Positions 9,874-17,844 of a DNA stretch of 64,000 nt are shown here, in pieces; the stretch's first letter is position 1; every line of letters begins with the position of its first letter. The DNA is taken from the NCBI RefSeq assembly GCF_010645065.1, contig NZ_JAADZW010000006.1:62001-126000 (forward strand), given 5' to 3'. Made by a program: the position numbers and the translations under genes. The stretch is from Flavobacterium fluviatile (GTDB taxonomy: Bacteria > Bacteroidota > Bacteroidia > Flavobacteriales > Flavobacteriaceae). The notes below the pieces were generated by a model that was not told where the DNA came from, did not search any database, and saw only the letters and a program-made list of their open reading frames with translations.

Positions 9874-9908
9874 AAAAAAGGCCATCTGAAAAAAAAACAG
9901 ACAGCCTT
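9874..9908 (-). terminator. intrinsic terminator after the SDR gene
   Basis: Minus-strand hairpin with arms AAGGC/GCCTT and TCTG/CAGA around an A/T loop, followed by a T-run. It is 22 bp past the SDR stop codon. The rest of 9668-9873 is AT-rich leader with no gene. Confidence 0.7.
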
Positions 9909-9929
9909 CTCTTAAATATTCAAAATAGT

Positions 9930-10682
9930 TTAAACAGCTGTATAGCCTCCATCTGCAATAATATAACTCCCAGTGGTAAAAGAAGATTTTTCAGAACTTA
10001 AAAACACAACCAACTCTGCAATTTCCTCTGAAGTTCCTAAGCGATTCATTGGAGATTTTGCAGCTACGGCATTCATCATATCTTTATTCAAATTGTCTTT
10101 TAAAAGGGCTGTTTCGATATATCCTGGTCCAACAGCATTGCAGCGAATATTTTTCTGAGCATATTCAACTGCAATATTTTTAGTCAAACCTACAACTCCA
10201 TGCTTGCTTGCTGTATAGGCGACACTATTGGGTGCAGCAACCTGTCCGTGAATAGAAGCAATATTCACTATGCTGCCTCCTCCGTTTTTCTCCATTTGCT
10301 CTAACTGATAACGACAAGCATAAAAAACACCGCTTAAATTCAAAGCTATTACTTTGTCCCATGCATCCGGTTCGTATTCACCGGTTGGTTTTGCAGGCCC
10401 TCCCATTCCGGCGTTGTTAAAGGCAATATCCAGTCGCCCGTATTTTGAAACCGTAACATCAACCATGTGCTTATTATCAATAGCGCTGGACGAATCTCCT
10501 TTTACGAAAAAAGCCTCTCCTCCTTTTTCTTTTATAATTTTCACGGTCTCTTCTCCGTGTTCAACGTTGATATCAGATAATACTACTTTTGCTCCCTCTA
10601 AGGCGTATGCTTCTGCCACTGCGCGTCCAATTCCTGAACCACCGCCGGAAACATAAGCAACTTTATTTTCTAAAAGTCCCAT
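9930..10682 (-). CDS. short-chain dehydrogenase/reductase (SDR)
   Basis: 250 residues, classical SDR size. Motifs: nucleotide-binding SGGGSGIGRAVAEAYALEG at about 12-30, an Asp ending strand 2 (VVLSDI) suggesting NAD preference, FNNAGMGGP, the catalytic Ser in NIASIHG, and YTASK with the active-site Tyr and Lys. The C-terminal TTGSYIIADGGYTAV is typical of the glucose 1-dehydrogenase-like and FabG-like group. The substrate cannot be read from sequence. It stands alone, with its own terminator. Confidence 0.9.
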   Translation of the reverse strand: MGLLENKVAYVSGGGSGIGRAVAEAYALEGAKVVLSDINVEHGEETVKIIKEKGGEAFFVKGDSSSAIDNKHMVDVTVSKYGRLDIAFNNAGMGGPAKPTGEYEPDAWDKVIALNLSGVFYACRYQLEQMEKNGGGSIVNIASIHGQVAAPNSVAYTASKHGVVGLTKNIAVEYAQKNIRCNAVGPGYIETALLKDNLNKDMMNAVAAKSPMNRLGTSEEIAELVVFLSSEKSSFTTGSYIIADGGYTAV

Positions 10683-10832
10683 TTTATATATTTTTTAAAT
10701 TGATCCTTCTAATTTACGAAGACCTTCCTTGGTAACCTTCGCAAAACCTCAGTTTATCATAATATTAACCTGATATGCTAATCAAATGTTATTTCAGAAA
10801 AAAGAGCCTCTAATCTGTAAATTTTTCGTTAT

Positions 10833-11207
10833 TCATTTGTCCTCATCCAATTTCATATTCCCTCTGTCTTCATGGCTTTCGGGATTAGAATTTGGATAAC
10901 GGTTTGGTGTAACATCAGAATTCCGGTCTTTGTTTTCAACCGTTTTTTTTGCTTCTTCTTCTGTAGAAACACCACGGTTTGAATTTGGATTATCCGGTTT
11001 TATATCATCTTTGACTTTTCCAATATCCTCGTTTTCATTTCGGGCTCTTTCTACCACTGTTTTATTCCCGTTTTCATCAGTAACCACTTCTTTTTTCACG
11101 TTTGCATCTTCCGATTCTCCGTCATGCGAAATGTTTTTTCCTTTTGATTCGTCTATATCTTTTTGTACTCCGTTTATTTTTTTAGAGCCTAAATCATTCG
11201 TTTCCAT
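10833..11207 (-). CDS. acidic, intrinsically disordered protein of unknown function
   Basis: 124 residues made almost entirely of charged and polar residues (for example ESKGKNISHDGESEDANVKK), with no hydrophobic core, signal or membrane segment. Composition and absence of stops argue for a real gene of the hydrophilin-like kind often seen in flavobacteria, but no named family is recognised. It is separated from the SDR gene by 150 bp in which I see nothing, and lies next to the CRISPR remnant. Confidence 0.6.
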   Translation of the reverse strand: METNDLGSKKINGVQKDIDESKGKNISHDGESEDANVKKEVVTDENGNKTVVERARNENEDIGKVKDDIKPDNPNSNRGVSTEEEAKKTVENKDRNSDVTPNRYPNSNPESHEDRGNMKLDEDK

Positions 11208-11315
11208 ATTATTGATTTTAAATATTCATCTTATATAATATTACGAATTCTAAATTTTAAAACTAAATGGTTTAACATTGCTTTGGGTTATTACTACATG
11301 AGCAAAAACAGAAGC

Positions 11316-11425
11316 AAAAAAAAAGTCCCACCGAAGCAGGACTTAAGATTTTCATCTACGGCATATAGCCTTATTGTGATAAGATTAAAGATTAGAATAA
11401 AATTATCTGTTACAAACATACTAAT
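11316..11425 (-). ncRNA. tracrRNA of a type II-C CRISPR system
   Basis: Reading the minus strand from about 11425 to 11316: an anti-repeat-like AT-rich stretch, then TATCACAATAAGGC as in type II-C tracrRNAs (the Neisseria tracrRNA also has ACAATAAGGC). Next come a nexus hairpin GGC-UAUAU-GCC, a hairpin AGAU-GAAA-AUCU, and a terminator hairpin AAGUCC...GGACUU capped by C-UUCG-G and followed by nine U residues. It is divergent from the cas9 remnant. All three hairpins are intact. The 5' end is uncertain. A 68-codon reading frame over the same DNA is not considered a gene. Confidence 0.8.
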
Positions 11426-11512
11426 AATTTTTATCAAAAAACAAGTATAACTACGTGTTTTAGTTATTACAATTATTGTAGATTTATTTTTTTGAACCAA
11501 AACAAAATAAAC

Positions 11513-12160
11513 ATGACCAAAATACTCGGATTAGATTTAGGAACCAACTCTATTGGGTGGGCTATTGTTAATAAAGATAATAACGAATTTTCACTTGTAG
11601 ATAAAGGTGTAAGGATATTTTCGGAAGGAGTAAAATCTGAAAAAGGAATTGAAAGTTCCCGTGCGGCTGAGCGAACAGGTTACAGAAGCGCACGAAAAAT
11701 CAAGTATCGTAGAAAATTAAGAAAATATGAAACTTTAAAAGTACTTTCTGAAAACGGAATGTGTCCACTTTCTGTTGAAGAAGTAAAACTATGGAAAAAA
11801 TCAGGTTTTAAAGAATATCCACAGAATCCCGAATTTCTAAAATGGTTGCGCACTAACGATGATGAAAACATCAACCCATATTTATTTAGAGATAAAGCCA
11901 GTAAACAAAAAGTTTCTTTGTTTGAACTTGGTCGTGCTTTCTATCATATCGCTCAAAGGCGAGGGTTTTTAAGCAATCGGTTAGACCAATCTGCTGAAGG
12001 GGTTTTAGAAGAACATTGCCCCGAAATTCAGTCTTTGATTGAAGATTTGAATTCAACTAAAGAAATGACAACTGAATTAAAAGAGTATTTTTTTAATAGA
12101 GGAATAATTGACGAAAGTATAAAAGGTGGTTTTGCCCATATTAGTTGTATCCCCACTTAG
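11513..12160 (+). pseudogene. cas9: Cas9 (type II-C), N-terminal fragment
   Basis: The reading frame begins at ATG 11513 (MTKILGLDLGTNSIGWAIVN), the RuvC-I motif with its catalytic Asp. An Arg-rich bridge helix follows (RSARKIKYRRKLRKYETLK), then the start of the REC lobe (HIAQRRGFLSNRLDQ). After about 205 residues the sequence enters reverse-strand cas1 DNA and stops at 12160. Type II-C Cas9 proteins are roughly 1000-1500 residues, so HNH, RuvC-II, RuvC-III and the PAM-interacting domain are all missing. No internal stop or frameshift is seen in the remaining part. A TTG at 11492 could extend the frame by 7 codons. It cannot cut DNA as a nuclease. Confidence 0.92.
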
Positions 12161-12571
12161 AACCTTCCCTGCCAAAAATTCAAATGCATTTTTTTTCCCG
12201 GTAATTTTCTCCAGCAGCTCTCCCTGATTTCTAATTTTTTCAACAACTGTCTGTTGCCACAACTGCTTTTTCAAAGGAACGGAAGCATTAACCTGATCCT
12301 TAAAGATTTCCTGCTGAATGTGATGGCTGTTCAGGTTCAGAAACATTCCGTTGGGAAGATGATTAGTATTGCATACAATCACAGCAGTATTATTTTCAAT
12401 CAATAAATTCATTGCAGGCAAACTCAGATATATCTCCGGATGATCCAGAACCAAAAAACCAATGTCCTCAATGGGAATGCTGCTCTCCCTAATTTCCGAC
12501 TTTATTACTAACTGAAGGTTTTTGGTAATAAGAGAAGATTTATTTTCAATCAAAATAGTTCTTTTTATCAT
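12137..12571 (-). pseudogene. cas1: Cas1 (type II), N-terminal fragment
   Basis: 145 residues from MIKRTILIENKSSLITKN to FLAGKVLSGDTTNM. This matches Cas1 of type II systems: an N-terminal beta domain, then the helical domain up to the conserved GD(T/P)xN segment. Full Cas1 is about 300 residues, and the first metal-binding Glu normally follows directly after this segment; here the frame instead runs into reverse-strand cas9 DNA (to a stop at 12077). The fragment lacks all catalytic residues. In intact II-C loci cas1 follows cas9 in the same direction, so its opposite orientation means an inversion as well as a deletion. No cas2 or array lies beyond it: 12572-12690 is plain AT-rich sequence. 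Confidence 0.9.
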
Positions 12572-12690
12572 AAATCAGCGTGAATTAATTAATGAAAATA
12601 TTGAAAATCAAATAATTACTAATTTAATGAATTTTATGCAAATAAATTTACCCTCTTTTAATATGCAAAATTACTTAAGCTGAAATAACG

Positions 12691-12698
12691 TAAATTTG
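12691..12698 (+). promoter_or_regulatory. probable -7 box (TAAATTTG)
   Basis: Exact TAnnTTTG match, 14 bp before the pseudouridine synthase start. No clear -33 TTG. Confidence 0.4.
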
Positions 12699-12712
12699 CA
12701 AAAAAAATAAAC

Positions 12713-13279
12713 ATGCACCGACACTTCGTTCTTTTTAAACCTTACGGCTACCTCAGCCAGTTCATTTATGAATTAAAAAGAAAAAAAAAACTTCTGGGCG
12801 AATTATATGATTTCCCCCAAGGTACGATGGCAATCGGAAGGCTCGACGAAGACTCTGAAGGTTTGCTTTTGCTGACTACAGACGGAAACATGAGCGAATT
12901 GGTACGAAGTAAAAAAGTAGAAAAGGAATATTACGTTCAGGTTGACGGGATTATTACTCACGAAGCGATCGAGCAGCTTAAAAATGGTGTTGAAATTGGT
13001 CTTGATGGCGGAAAATATAAAACAAAACCCTGCAAAGCTTTTATCGTTACTCAAATTCCTGATTTTGGCCCCAGAGCCAAGAAAATAAGGGACGAGCGTC
13101 ACGGTCCGACATCATGGGCTTCAATTACAGTACGAGAAGGCAAATTCCGTCAGGTACGAAAAATGACGGCAGCAGTTGGTTTTCCTACTTTGAGATTAGT
13201 TCGTGTTCGGATAGGAAATGTATATTTGCAAAACTTAAAAGCGGGTGAAGTTCGAGAGGTCGATGAATTTGAGAATTAG
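12713..13279 (+). CDS. pseudouridine synthase, RluE-like (RsuA family)
   Basis: 188 residues without an S4 domain, as in RluE. The catalytic motif AIGRLDEDSEGLLLLTTDG has the active-site Asp. Further family marks are VEKEYYVQVDG, SWASITVREGKFRQVRKM and the C-terminal LRLVRVRIG. These enzymes isomerise uridine to pseudouridine in rRNA; E. coli RluE acts on 23S rRNA U2457. The exact target cannot be read here. The ATG at 12713 fits the start of the fold (HRHFVLFKPYG). The gene follows the CRISPR remnant and is transcribed away from it. Confidence 0.87.
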   Translation: MHRHFVLFKPYGYLSQFIYELKRKKKLLGELYDFPQGTMAIGRLDEDSEGLLLLTTDGNMSELVRSKKVEKEYYVQVDGIITHEAIEQLKNGVEIGLDGGKYKTKPCKAFIVTQIPDFGPRAKKIRDERHGPTSWASITVREGKFRQVRKMTAAVGFPTLRLVRVRIGNVYLQNLKAGEVREVDEFEN

Positions 13280-13318
13280 ACAATGTGGCAATTTGTAAAT
13301 GAGATAATTCGAAATACC

Positions 13319-13360
13319 CATAACCAATAACTCATAACCAATAACTCATAACTCATAACT
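13319..13360 (+). repeat. short tandem repeat
   Basis: Two copies of CATAACCAATAACT (13319-13332, 13333-13346), then two copies of CATAACT, lying directly before trmL. No CRISPR features. Confidence 0.9.
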
Positions 13361-13365
13361 AAAAG

Positions 13366-13821
13366 ATGTTAAACGTTGTTCTTGTAGAACCGGAAATACC
13401 AAATAATACCGGAAACATAGGCCGCTTGTGTGTAGGCACAGAAAGCCGTCTTCACTTAATTCACCCTTTTGGATTTGTAATTAATGACAAAAACCTGAAG
13501 CGCTCGGGGTTGGATTATTGGGTGCATCTAGATGTAACAGAATATCAAAATGTTGAGGAATGGATACAGCAGATTCCGGATCAGTCACGAGTGTTTTTAA
13601 TGAGTTCACATTCTGACAAATCGTATTTAGAGAATGAATTTCAGGATGGTGACTGGCTGGTTTTCGGAAAAGAAAGTGTTGGTTTGAGCAAAGAGTTCAT
13701 GGCTAGATTCGAAAATCACTTGACTATTCCGATGTCACCGCTTATTCGCAGTTTTAATATTGCAAATTCGGTTGCTTTTGTGGTTGGTGAGGCCAAGAGA
13801 CAGATTGGATTGAAGAAGTAG
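13366..13821 (+). CDS. trmL: tRNA (cytidine/uridine(34)-2'-O)-methyltransferase TrmL
   Basis: 151 residues, the full length of the minimal SPOUT enzyme TrmL. The N-terminus MLNVVLVEPEIPNNTGNIGR and the motifs LIHPFGF, LKRSGLDYW, LVFGKESVGL and PLIRSFNIANSVAFV form the trefoil-knot SAM-binding region. TrmL methylates the 2'-OH of wobble nucleotide 34 in tRNA-Leu isoacceptors. It sits about 85 bp behind the pseudouridine synthase gene and may be co-transcribed with it; the pair groups two RNA-modification genes. Confidence 0.92.
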   Translation: MLNVVLVEPEIPNNTGNIGRLCVGTESRLHLIHPFGFVINDKNLKRSGLDYWVHLDVTEYQNVEEWIQQIPDQSRVFLMSSHSDKSYLENEFQDGDWLVFGKESVGLSKEFMARFENHLTIPMSPLIRSFNIANSVAFVVGEAKRQIGLKK

Positions 13822-13831
13822 TTAACTACCC

Positions 13832-13920
13832 TCCTGCAAGGTTTTTAAAACCTTGTAGGTATATTTTTTCTCGCCCAAATCTAAATTTTAAACCTACAAG
13901 GTTTTAAAAACCTTGCAGGA
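13832..13920. repeat. perfect 29-bp inverted repeat of self-complementary arms
   Basis: Arms 13832-13860 and 13892-13920 are exact reverse complements across a 31-bp AT-rich centre. Each arm is itself almost a palindrome (CCTGCAAGG...CCTTGTAGG), so several hairpins can form. It sits between the convergent trmL and btuD and may also end both transcripts. It looks like an interspersed REP-type element. Confidence 0.93.
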
Positions 13921-13930
13921 AGAATCGAAA

Positions 13931-14707
13931 TCAATTCACAATAAACTTCCCTTTTTCGGCATCAAAAACAATATGTTCGTCTTTAAACAAAGCATTAAAG
14001 CTTCCTTTTGAGATTAAATTACACGGTTCATCCTGTACGACCATTTCGGGTGTCATAATAATCATTTCGTCGCTTAGCTGAATGGCGAGATCGATGTCAT
14101 GAGTCGAAAACAAAATGCATTTTTGTGTTTCCTGTGTGAGCTTTTTCAGTAATTTGAATAAGGAAACTTTATGCAATAAATCAAGATGTGTGGTGGGTTC
14201 GTCAAGAATAATCAGCGGTGTATCCTGCGCCAGTGCCCTTGCAATTAAAACTTTCTGCAATTGCCCGTCGCTGATTTCAAAATGCCTTTTTGAAGCTAAA
14301 TGTTCGATTTGAGTCAAGGCTAAAGCTTCGTTTACCTTTACAATATCTTCAGGAGTCAAAGTTCCTACCCAATTCGTATATGGCTGACGTCCTAAAGCCA
14401 CCAGTTCAAATACGGAAAGATTACTTGGAGGCAGTTTTTCGGTTAAAACCAAGCTCAGGTTTTGTGCCAAATCCAATGGTTTATATTTTGAAATACTTTT
14501 ATCATTCAGATAAACATTTCCTGCCAATGGAGACTGAATTCCGGTAATTGTTCGCAGCAAAGTCGATTTGCCAATCCCGTTTGCACCGATTAAAGCAATA
14601 AGTTTTCCTGAATCAAAAGTTAAGTTTAAATCCTGAGCAATGACCACATTTCCTTTCCTGGACTTATAGCCAATACTTAAATTTGAAGTATTCAATATCG
14701 TTTTCAT
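13931..14707 (-). CDS. btuD: ABC transporter ATP-binding protein, probable vitamin B12 import (BtuD-like)
   Basis: 258 residues. Walker A GANGIGKST at about 38-46, signature region ISDGQLQKVLIARAL, Walker B LIILDEPTTHLD, and switch His in FSTHD: a complete FecE/BtuD-type ATPase. It powers uptake by the permease and binding protein encoded upstream on the same strand. Assignment to B12 rather than iron rests on context, since the operon is back-to-back with cobalamin genes and near a cobalamin riboswitch. A GxxExxY remnant separates it from the permease gene by almost 420 bp, so it may depend on readthrough or its own promoter. Confidence 0.8.
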   Translation of the reverse strand: MKTILNTSNLSIGYKSRKGNVVIAQDLNLTFDSGKLIALIGANGIGKSTLLRTITGIQSPLAGNVYLNDKSISKYKPLDLAQNLSLVLTEKLPPSNLSVFELVALGRQPYTNWVGTLTPEDIVKVNEALALTQIEHLASKRHFEISDGQLQKVLIARALAQDTPLIILDEPTTHLDLLHKVSLFKLLKKLTQETQKCILFSTHDIDLAIQLSDEMIIMTPEMVVQDEPCNLISKGSFNALFKDEHIVFDAEKGKFIVN

Positions 14708-14804
14708 TGTGACTTATTGTTTAAACACATAGAGAACATAGTTTTTTTTTCTTTGATAGTTTATTTTTAAAATTTACTTGTAAATTAGCACATAGCTGTT
14801 GTCA

Positions 14805-15113
14805 CTAAAACTTTGGCAATAATTTGAAATATTCATTTACAAATGTTTTCTGCCCTTCTTTAAACATATTATGACAATTAAAGTTAATTATAATTCCTTT
14901 TGGTGCTTTGGATAATTTCATATAAGTCAGGAGTTGCGCTTCATGAATGGGATTTACTTCAGAAATTGTTTTTAATTCGACAACCAGACAATTTTCTATA
15001 AATAAATCACACTTTAGATCTGCTTTCAGTTCTTTATTTTTATAAATCAAAGGTACTTTCATTTCGGTGAGAAAATTTATTTTCCGATGATTTAGTTCCT
15101 CCTTTAGACATAC
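14805..15113 (-). pseudogene. GxxExxY family protein, N-terminally truncated
   Basis: The reading frame from ATG 15062 (MKVPLIYKNKELKADLKCDL) to 14805 is 85 residues. In-frame codons upstream to about 15113 (CLKEELNHRKINFLTE) still align with the family, but no start codon is available and the name-giving GxxExxY part is missing. Full proteins are about 120-135 residues. The core LVVELKTIS and HEAQLLTYMKLS resemble PD-(D/E)xK nuclease motifs, and the family's function is unknown. It is probably a decayed insertion between permease and ATPase genes of a B12 transporter; use of an internal start at 15062 cannot be excluded. Confidence 0.75.
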
Positions 15114-15126
15114 AAAAAAGTAAGTT

Positions 15127-16155
15127 TTACTGTAAATTTCTTTTTCGAACTAAAAGCCATATCACAACCGGAGCACCAATAATAGATGTAATAGCATTTA
15201 TAGGCAGCGTCACATCAAAACCCGGCATTTGAGAAACTATATCACAGAATAGCACGATAACGGCTCCAAAAAGCAATGTACTCCAAAACAAAATCATATG
15301 ATTACTGGTTTGAAAAGTTAGTTTTGCAATGTGTGGAACTGCAAGGCCAATAAAAGCAATCGGGCCTGCGAAAGCTGTTATACTTCCGGCTAAAATGCTC
15401 GTTGCAAAAATAATGATCAAACGTGCTTTTTTGATATTTAAACCCATGCTTTTTGCATAATTTTCGCCCAGAAGCAAAGCATTCAAAGGCTTAATACTGC
15501 CGGCACTCAAAACTAAACCAAAAACAACACTCACAGCTAAAACTGTAATGGATTTCCAGGAAAGGTTTCCAAGATTTCCCAACGACCAGAAAGTAAATTT
15601 CTGAAGCTGCTCAGCTGTACTAAAATAGGTTAAAACACTAACGATTGCCGTGGTAAAACTTCCAAACATTAAGCCAACAATCAAGATTGCCATTGTATCT
15701 CTTAATCGCTGTGAAACCAATAAAACCAATAACAGAACAAGTGTACTTCCTAAAGTAGAGGCCAAAACAATTCCGTAAGATGACAAAGCTATTATTTTTA
15801 GAAATGAGGGTAAAAAACCTGCTCCCAAAATCACAAACGCTACTCCCAAACTTGCACCAGAGCTTAATCCTAAAACATAAGGTCCTGCCAGCGGATTCCT
15901 GAATAGCGTCTGCATCAGCAAACCGCTTATAGAAAGTCCCGTTCCAACTAAAACAGCAGTAATTGCTTTTGGCAAACGGTAGTTAATTATAATATACTCC
16001 CAGGTTAATTTGCTGGCCTGACCGCCTGTTAAACTTGTATAAACCTCTTTAAACGGAATATTCACGGAACCCAGACTAATGCTCGCAAAAAACATTAAAA
16101 GCAGACCTATGGCCAACGTGGCAAATAAAATGGTATTTCGTTTTTTATTGACCAA
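15127..16155 (-). CDS. btuC: FecCD-family permease, probable vitamin B12 import (BtuC-like)
   Basis: 342 residues, full length for the FecCD/BtuC family, with about ten hydrophobic helices. Characteristic stretches are YRLPKAITAVLVGTGLSISG, LMQTLFRNPLAGPYVLGLSS, GPIAFIGLAVPHIA near the coupling helix and the closing LPINAITSIIGAPVVIWLLV. It forms the inner-membrane channel fed by the binding protein whose stop codon is just 1 bp upstream, so the two genes are translationally close. Iron-siderophore transport is the alternative, but the cobalamin neighbours favour B12. Confidence 0.82.
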   Translation of the reverse strand: MVNKKRNTILFATLAIGLLLMFFASISLGSVNIPFKEVYTSLTGGQASKLTWEYIIINYRLPKAITAVLVGTGLSISGLLMQTLFRNPLAGPYVLGLSSGASLGVAFVILGAGFLPSFLKIIALSSYGIVLASTLGSTLVLLLVLLVSQRLRDTMAILIVGLMFGSFTTAIVSVLTYFSTAEQLQKFTFWSLGNLGNLSWKSITVLAVSVVFGLVLSAGSIKPLNALLLGENYAKSMGLNIKKARLIIIFATSILAGSITAFAGPIAFIGLAVPHIAKLTFQTSNHMILFWSTLLFGAVIVLFCDIVSQMPGFDVTLPINAITSIIGAPVVIWLLVRKRNLQ

Positions 16156-16156
16156 T

Positions 16157-17299
16157 TTAATTCAGTTTTGTTGCAAAAGTAAACTCATAACCCGGAAGTA
16201 AATCCGGATGAAAAATTTTAATATAATCTTTCAGCACCAAATCCGGTCGGCTTGGAGACACTTCATAATAAATAGTCCCGCCGGTAGCACCAAACTTACT
16301 TTCTAAACAATACACTGATTTATTAGCAAAAGCATCAAATTCAGCATAATGCGGATTGGCTTTTTGCAATTCGTCTAAGGTTCTAAAGGAGCCTGAGACA
16401 ATCCAAAAATTAGCTGTTTTGGCTTTATCCAGTACTTTTTCAAAAGATAAGCCCTGGCTTCCGGTTCCTTTTAAATCTGACCACAAATAATTGGTCTTAG
16501 CATCTTTCAGAAATTGGGCAACCCAGCTGTTTCCTTTGGCAACATACCATACATCTTCATACATTGATCCGTATAAAACAGTCGATGCCGCAGGTTTATC
16601 AGCCACTAATTTTAACGCCTGATTGTAACTGGTTACAATCTTATCGAATAATTCTTTTGCTTTGTCTTCCTTTCCAAATAAAGCACCGTAAAGTTTTATC
16701 CATTCGGCTTTTCCGAGTGGGGACTGCTCCATCCAGTCTGCCTGAATCAAGACGCTTAGACCGCTTTTTTTCAGATTGTCCAGCATTGGATTGTTATTAT
16801 CAACACCAAAAGTCACAATTAAATCCGGTGACAATTCTATTAACTGCTCCATGTTTAGTTTTTCATTCTGACCTACGTTTTTAACCGAACCTTTGTCAAT
16901 TAAGTCCCTGGTTTTTTCAGAAGAAATATAATCGGTATGCGGGAATCCTGTCAGTTTGTTTTCGACATCCAGCATTTCAAGAAACGGAATATTGGTTGTT
17001 GAAGTTACTACAACAGATTCCAGGGGGACTTTAATAGTAGTATAACTGTGCAGGCTGTCAGGCACTTCAGCATCTTTTTCTTTTAAAATATATTTGAAAT
17101 TCTTATCTGCATTTGGCCATGGATTGGAAACTGTTACTATAGAATATCCTTCATGTTTTACGATAGAAAGTCCAGAAGCATACTCGATACTGTTTTGAGG
17201 AATTTCAGATGTTGTAATTGCTTCATTTTCATTTTTTTTACATCCTGTCAGAAGAAAAAATGAGGTAATGAAAATAAATTTGGGAAATAAATGTTTCAT
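16157..17299 (-). CDS. btuF: ABC transporter substrate-binding lipoprotein, probable B12 (BtuF-like)
   Basis: 380 residues from ATG 17299. The N-terminus MKHLFPKFIFITSFFLLTGC is a lipoprotein signal peptide, so this start is preferred over an in-frame ATG 84 bp upstream that would bury it. Residues about 95-370 form a periplasmic-binding (BtuF/FhuD) fold: VVVTSTTNIPFLEMLDVEN, a repeated (L)SPDLIVTFG, WIKLYGALFGKEDKA. It should bind the corrinoid in the periplasm and deliver it to the permease encoded next. A TACCTTTG box lies upstream. The ligand is inferred from genomic context only. Confidence 0.82.
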   Translation of the reverse strand: MKHLFPKFIFITSFFLLTGCKKNENEAITTSEIPQNSIEYASGLSIVKHEGYSIVTVSNPWPNADKNFKYILKEKDAEVPDSLHSYTTIKVPLESVVVTSTTNIPFLEMLDVENKLTGFPHTDYISSEKTRDLIDKGSVKNVGQNEKLNMEQLIELSPDLIVTFGVDNNNPMLDNLKKSGLSVLIQADWMEQSPLGKAEWIKLYGALFGKEDKAKELFDKIVTSYNQALKLVADKPAASTVLYGSMYEDVWYVAKGNSWVAQFLKDAKTNYLWSDLKGTGSQGLSFEKVLDKAKTANFWIVSGSFRTLDELQKANPHYAEFDAFANKSVYCLESKFGATGGTIYYEVSPSRPDLVLKDYIKIFHPDLLPGYEFTFATKLN

Positions 17300-17369
17300 A
17301 GACTGTTGTATTGTTTCAGATGAATATGGCATCGTTATTGTTGCTAGTGTTGCCGCCTTATCAATAACA

Positions 17370-17377
17370 CAAAGGTA
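17370..17377 (-). promoter_or_regulatory. probable -7 box for the btuF operon
   Basis: Minus strand TACCTTTG fits TAnnTTTG; 70 bp before the chosen btuF start, which also supports that start. No -33 TTG at normal spacing, and no riboswitch is seen in this leader. Confidence 0.4.
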
Positions 17378-17443
17378 ACGCAATTTATATTTTTTTTATT
17401 TACCTTTATTCTTACAAATTTAAACAAACCCTTTTTTTCATAT

Positions 17444-17806
17444 ATGAATAGTATAAAAACAAAAGTTTGTTCGAGCTGTGAATCCTCTTTTGGCTGTGGA
17501 AATATTTCTCCTGAAAATAGCTGCTGGTGCAATGACTTCCCTCCTATTTTTAATCTTTCAGAAGGAGGAGACTGCCTTTGTCCCGGATGCTTTAAAGAAG
17601 CATGTGTTGACAAGATTGATGCTTATGTTGAAACGATTACCCCTAAAAAGGCGCTTAAAAATAAAGCTATATCTTTACCAAAAACCGATAAAATAATTGA
17701 AGACATTGACTATTATATCGAAAATGGCAATTATGTCTTTAAGACGTGGTTTCATTTAAAAAGAGGAAACTGCTGCGGAAATGCATGCCGCCATTGCCCT
17801 TATTAA
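17444..17806 (+). CDS. cysteine-rich CWC / DUF5522 protein
   Basis: 120 residues with 15 cysteines. The first half (CSSCESSFGCG, then SCWCNDFPP and DCLCPGCFK) matches the cysteine-rich CWC domain. The C-terminus FHLKRGNCCGNACRHCPY is the DUF5522 hallmark. The pattern suggests a metal-binding protein, likely zinc, but no function is known. In this window the gene leads a plus-strand run of cobalamin assembly genes, and it is divergent from btuF. A role in B12 metabolism is only a guess from position. Confidence 0.8.
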   Translation: MNSIKTKVCSSCESSFGCGNISPENSCWCNDFPPIFNLSEGGDCLCPGCFKEACVDKIDAYVETITPKKALKNKAISLPKTDKIIEDIDYYIENGNYVFKTWFHLKRGNCCGNACRHCPY

Positions 17807-17844
17807 TTTTCTGAAAAAATAAATCTTACTACATTAGCCGAAAT

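Noticed and set aside
11294..11500. Minus-strand 68-codon reading frame upstream of cas9
   Set aside because: It overlaps the tracrRNA hairpins and terminator; hydrophobic by chance in AT-rich DNA.
13319..13360. Short repeats as a CRISPR array relic
   Set aside because: 14- and 7-bp direct copies without spacers; unrelated to the anti-repeat of the tracrRNA.
17300..17383. Longer N-terminus for BtuF
   Set aside because: It would place 28 residues before a clear lipoprotein signal, and the promoter box lies inside it.
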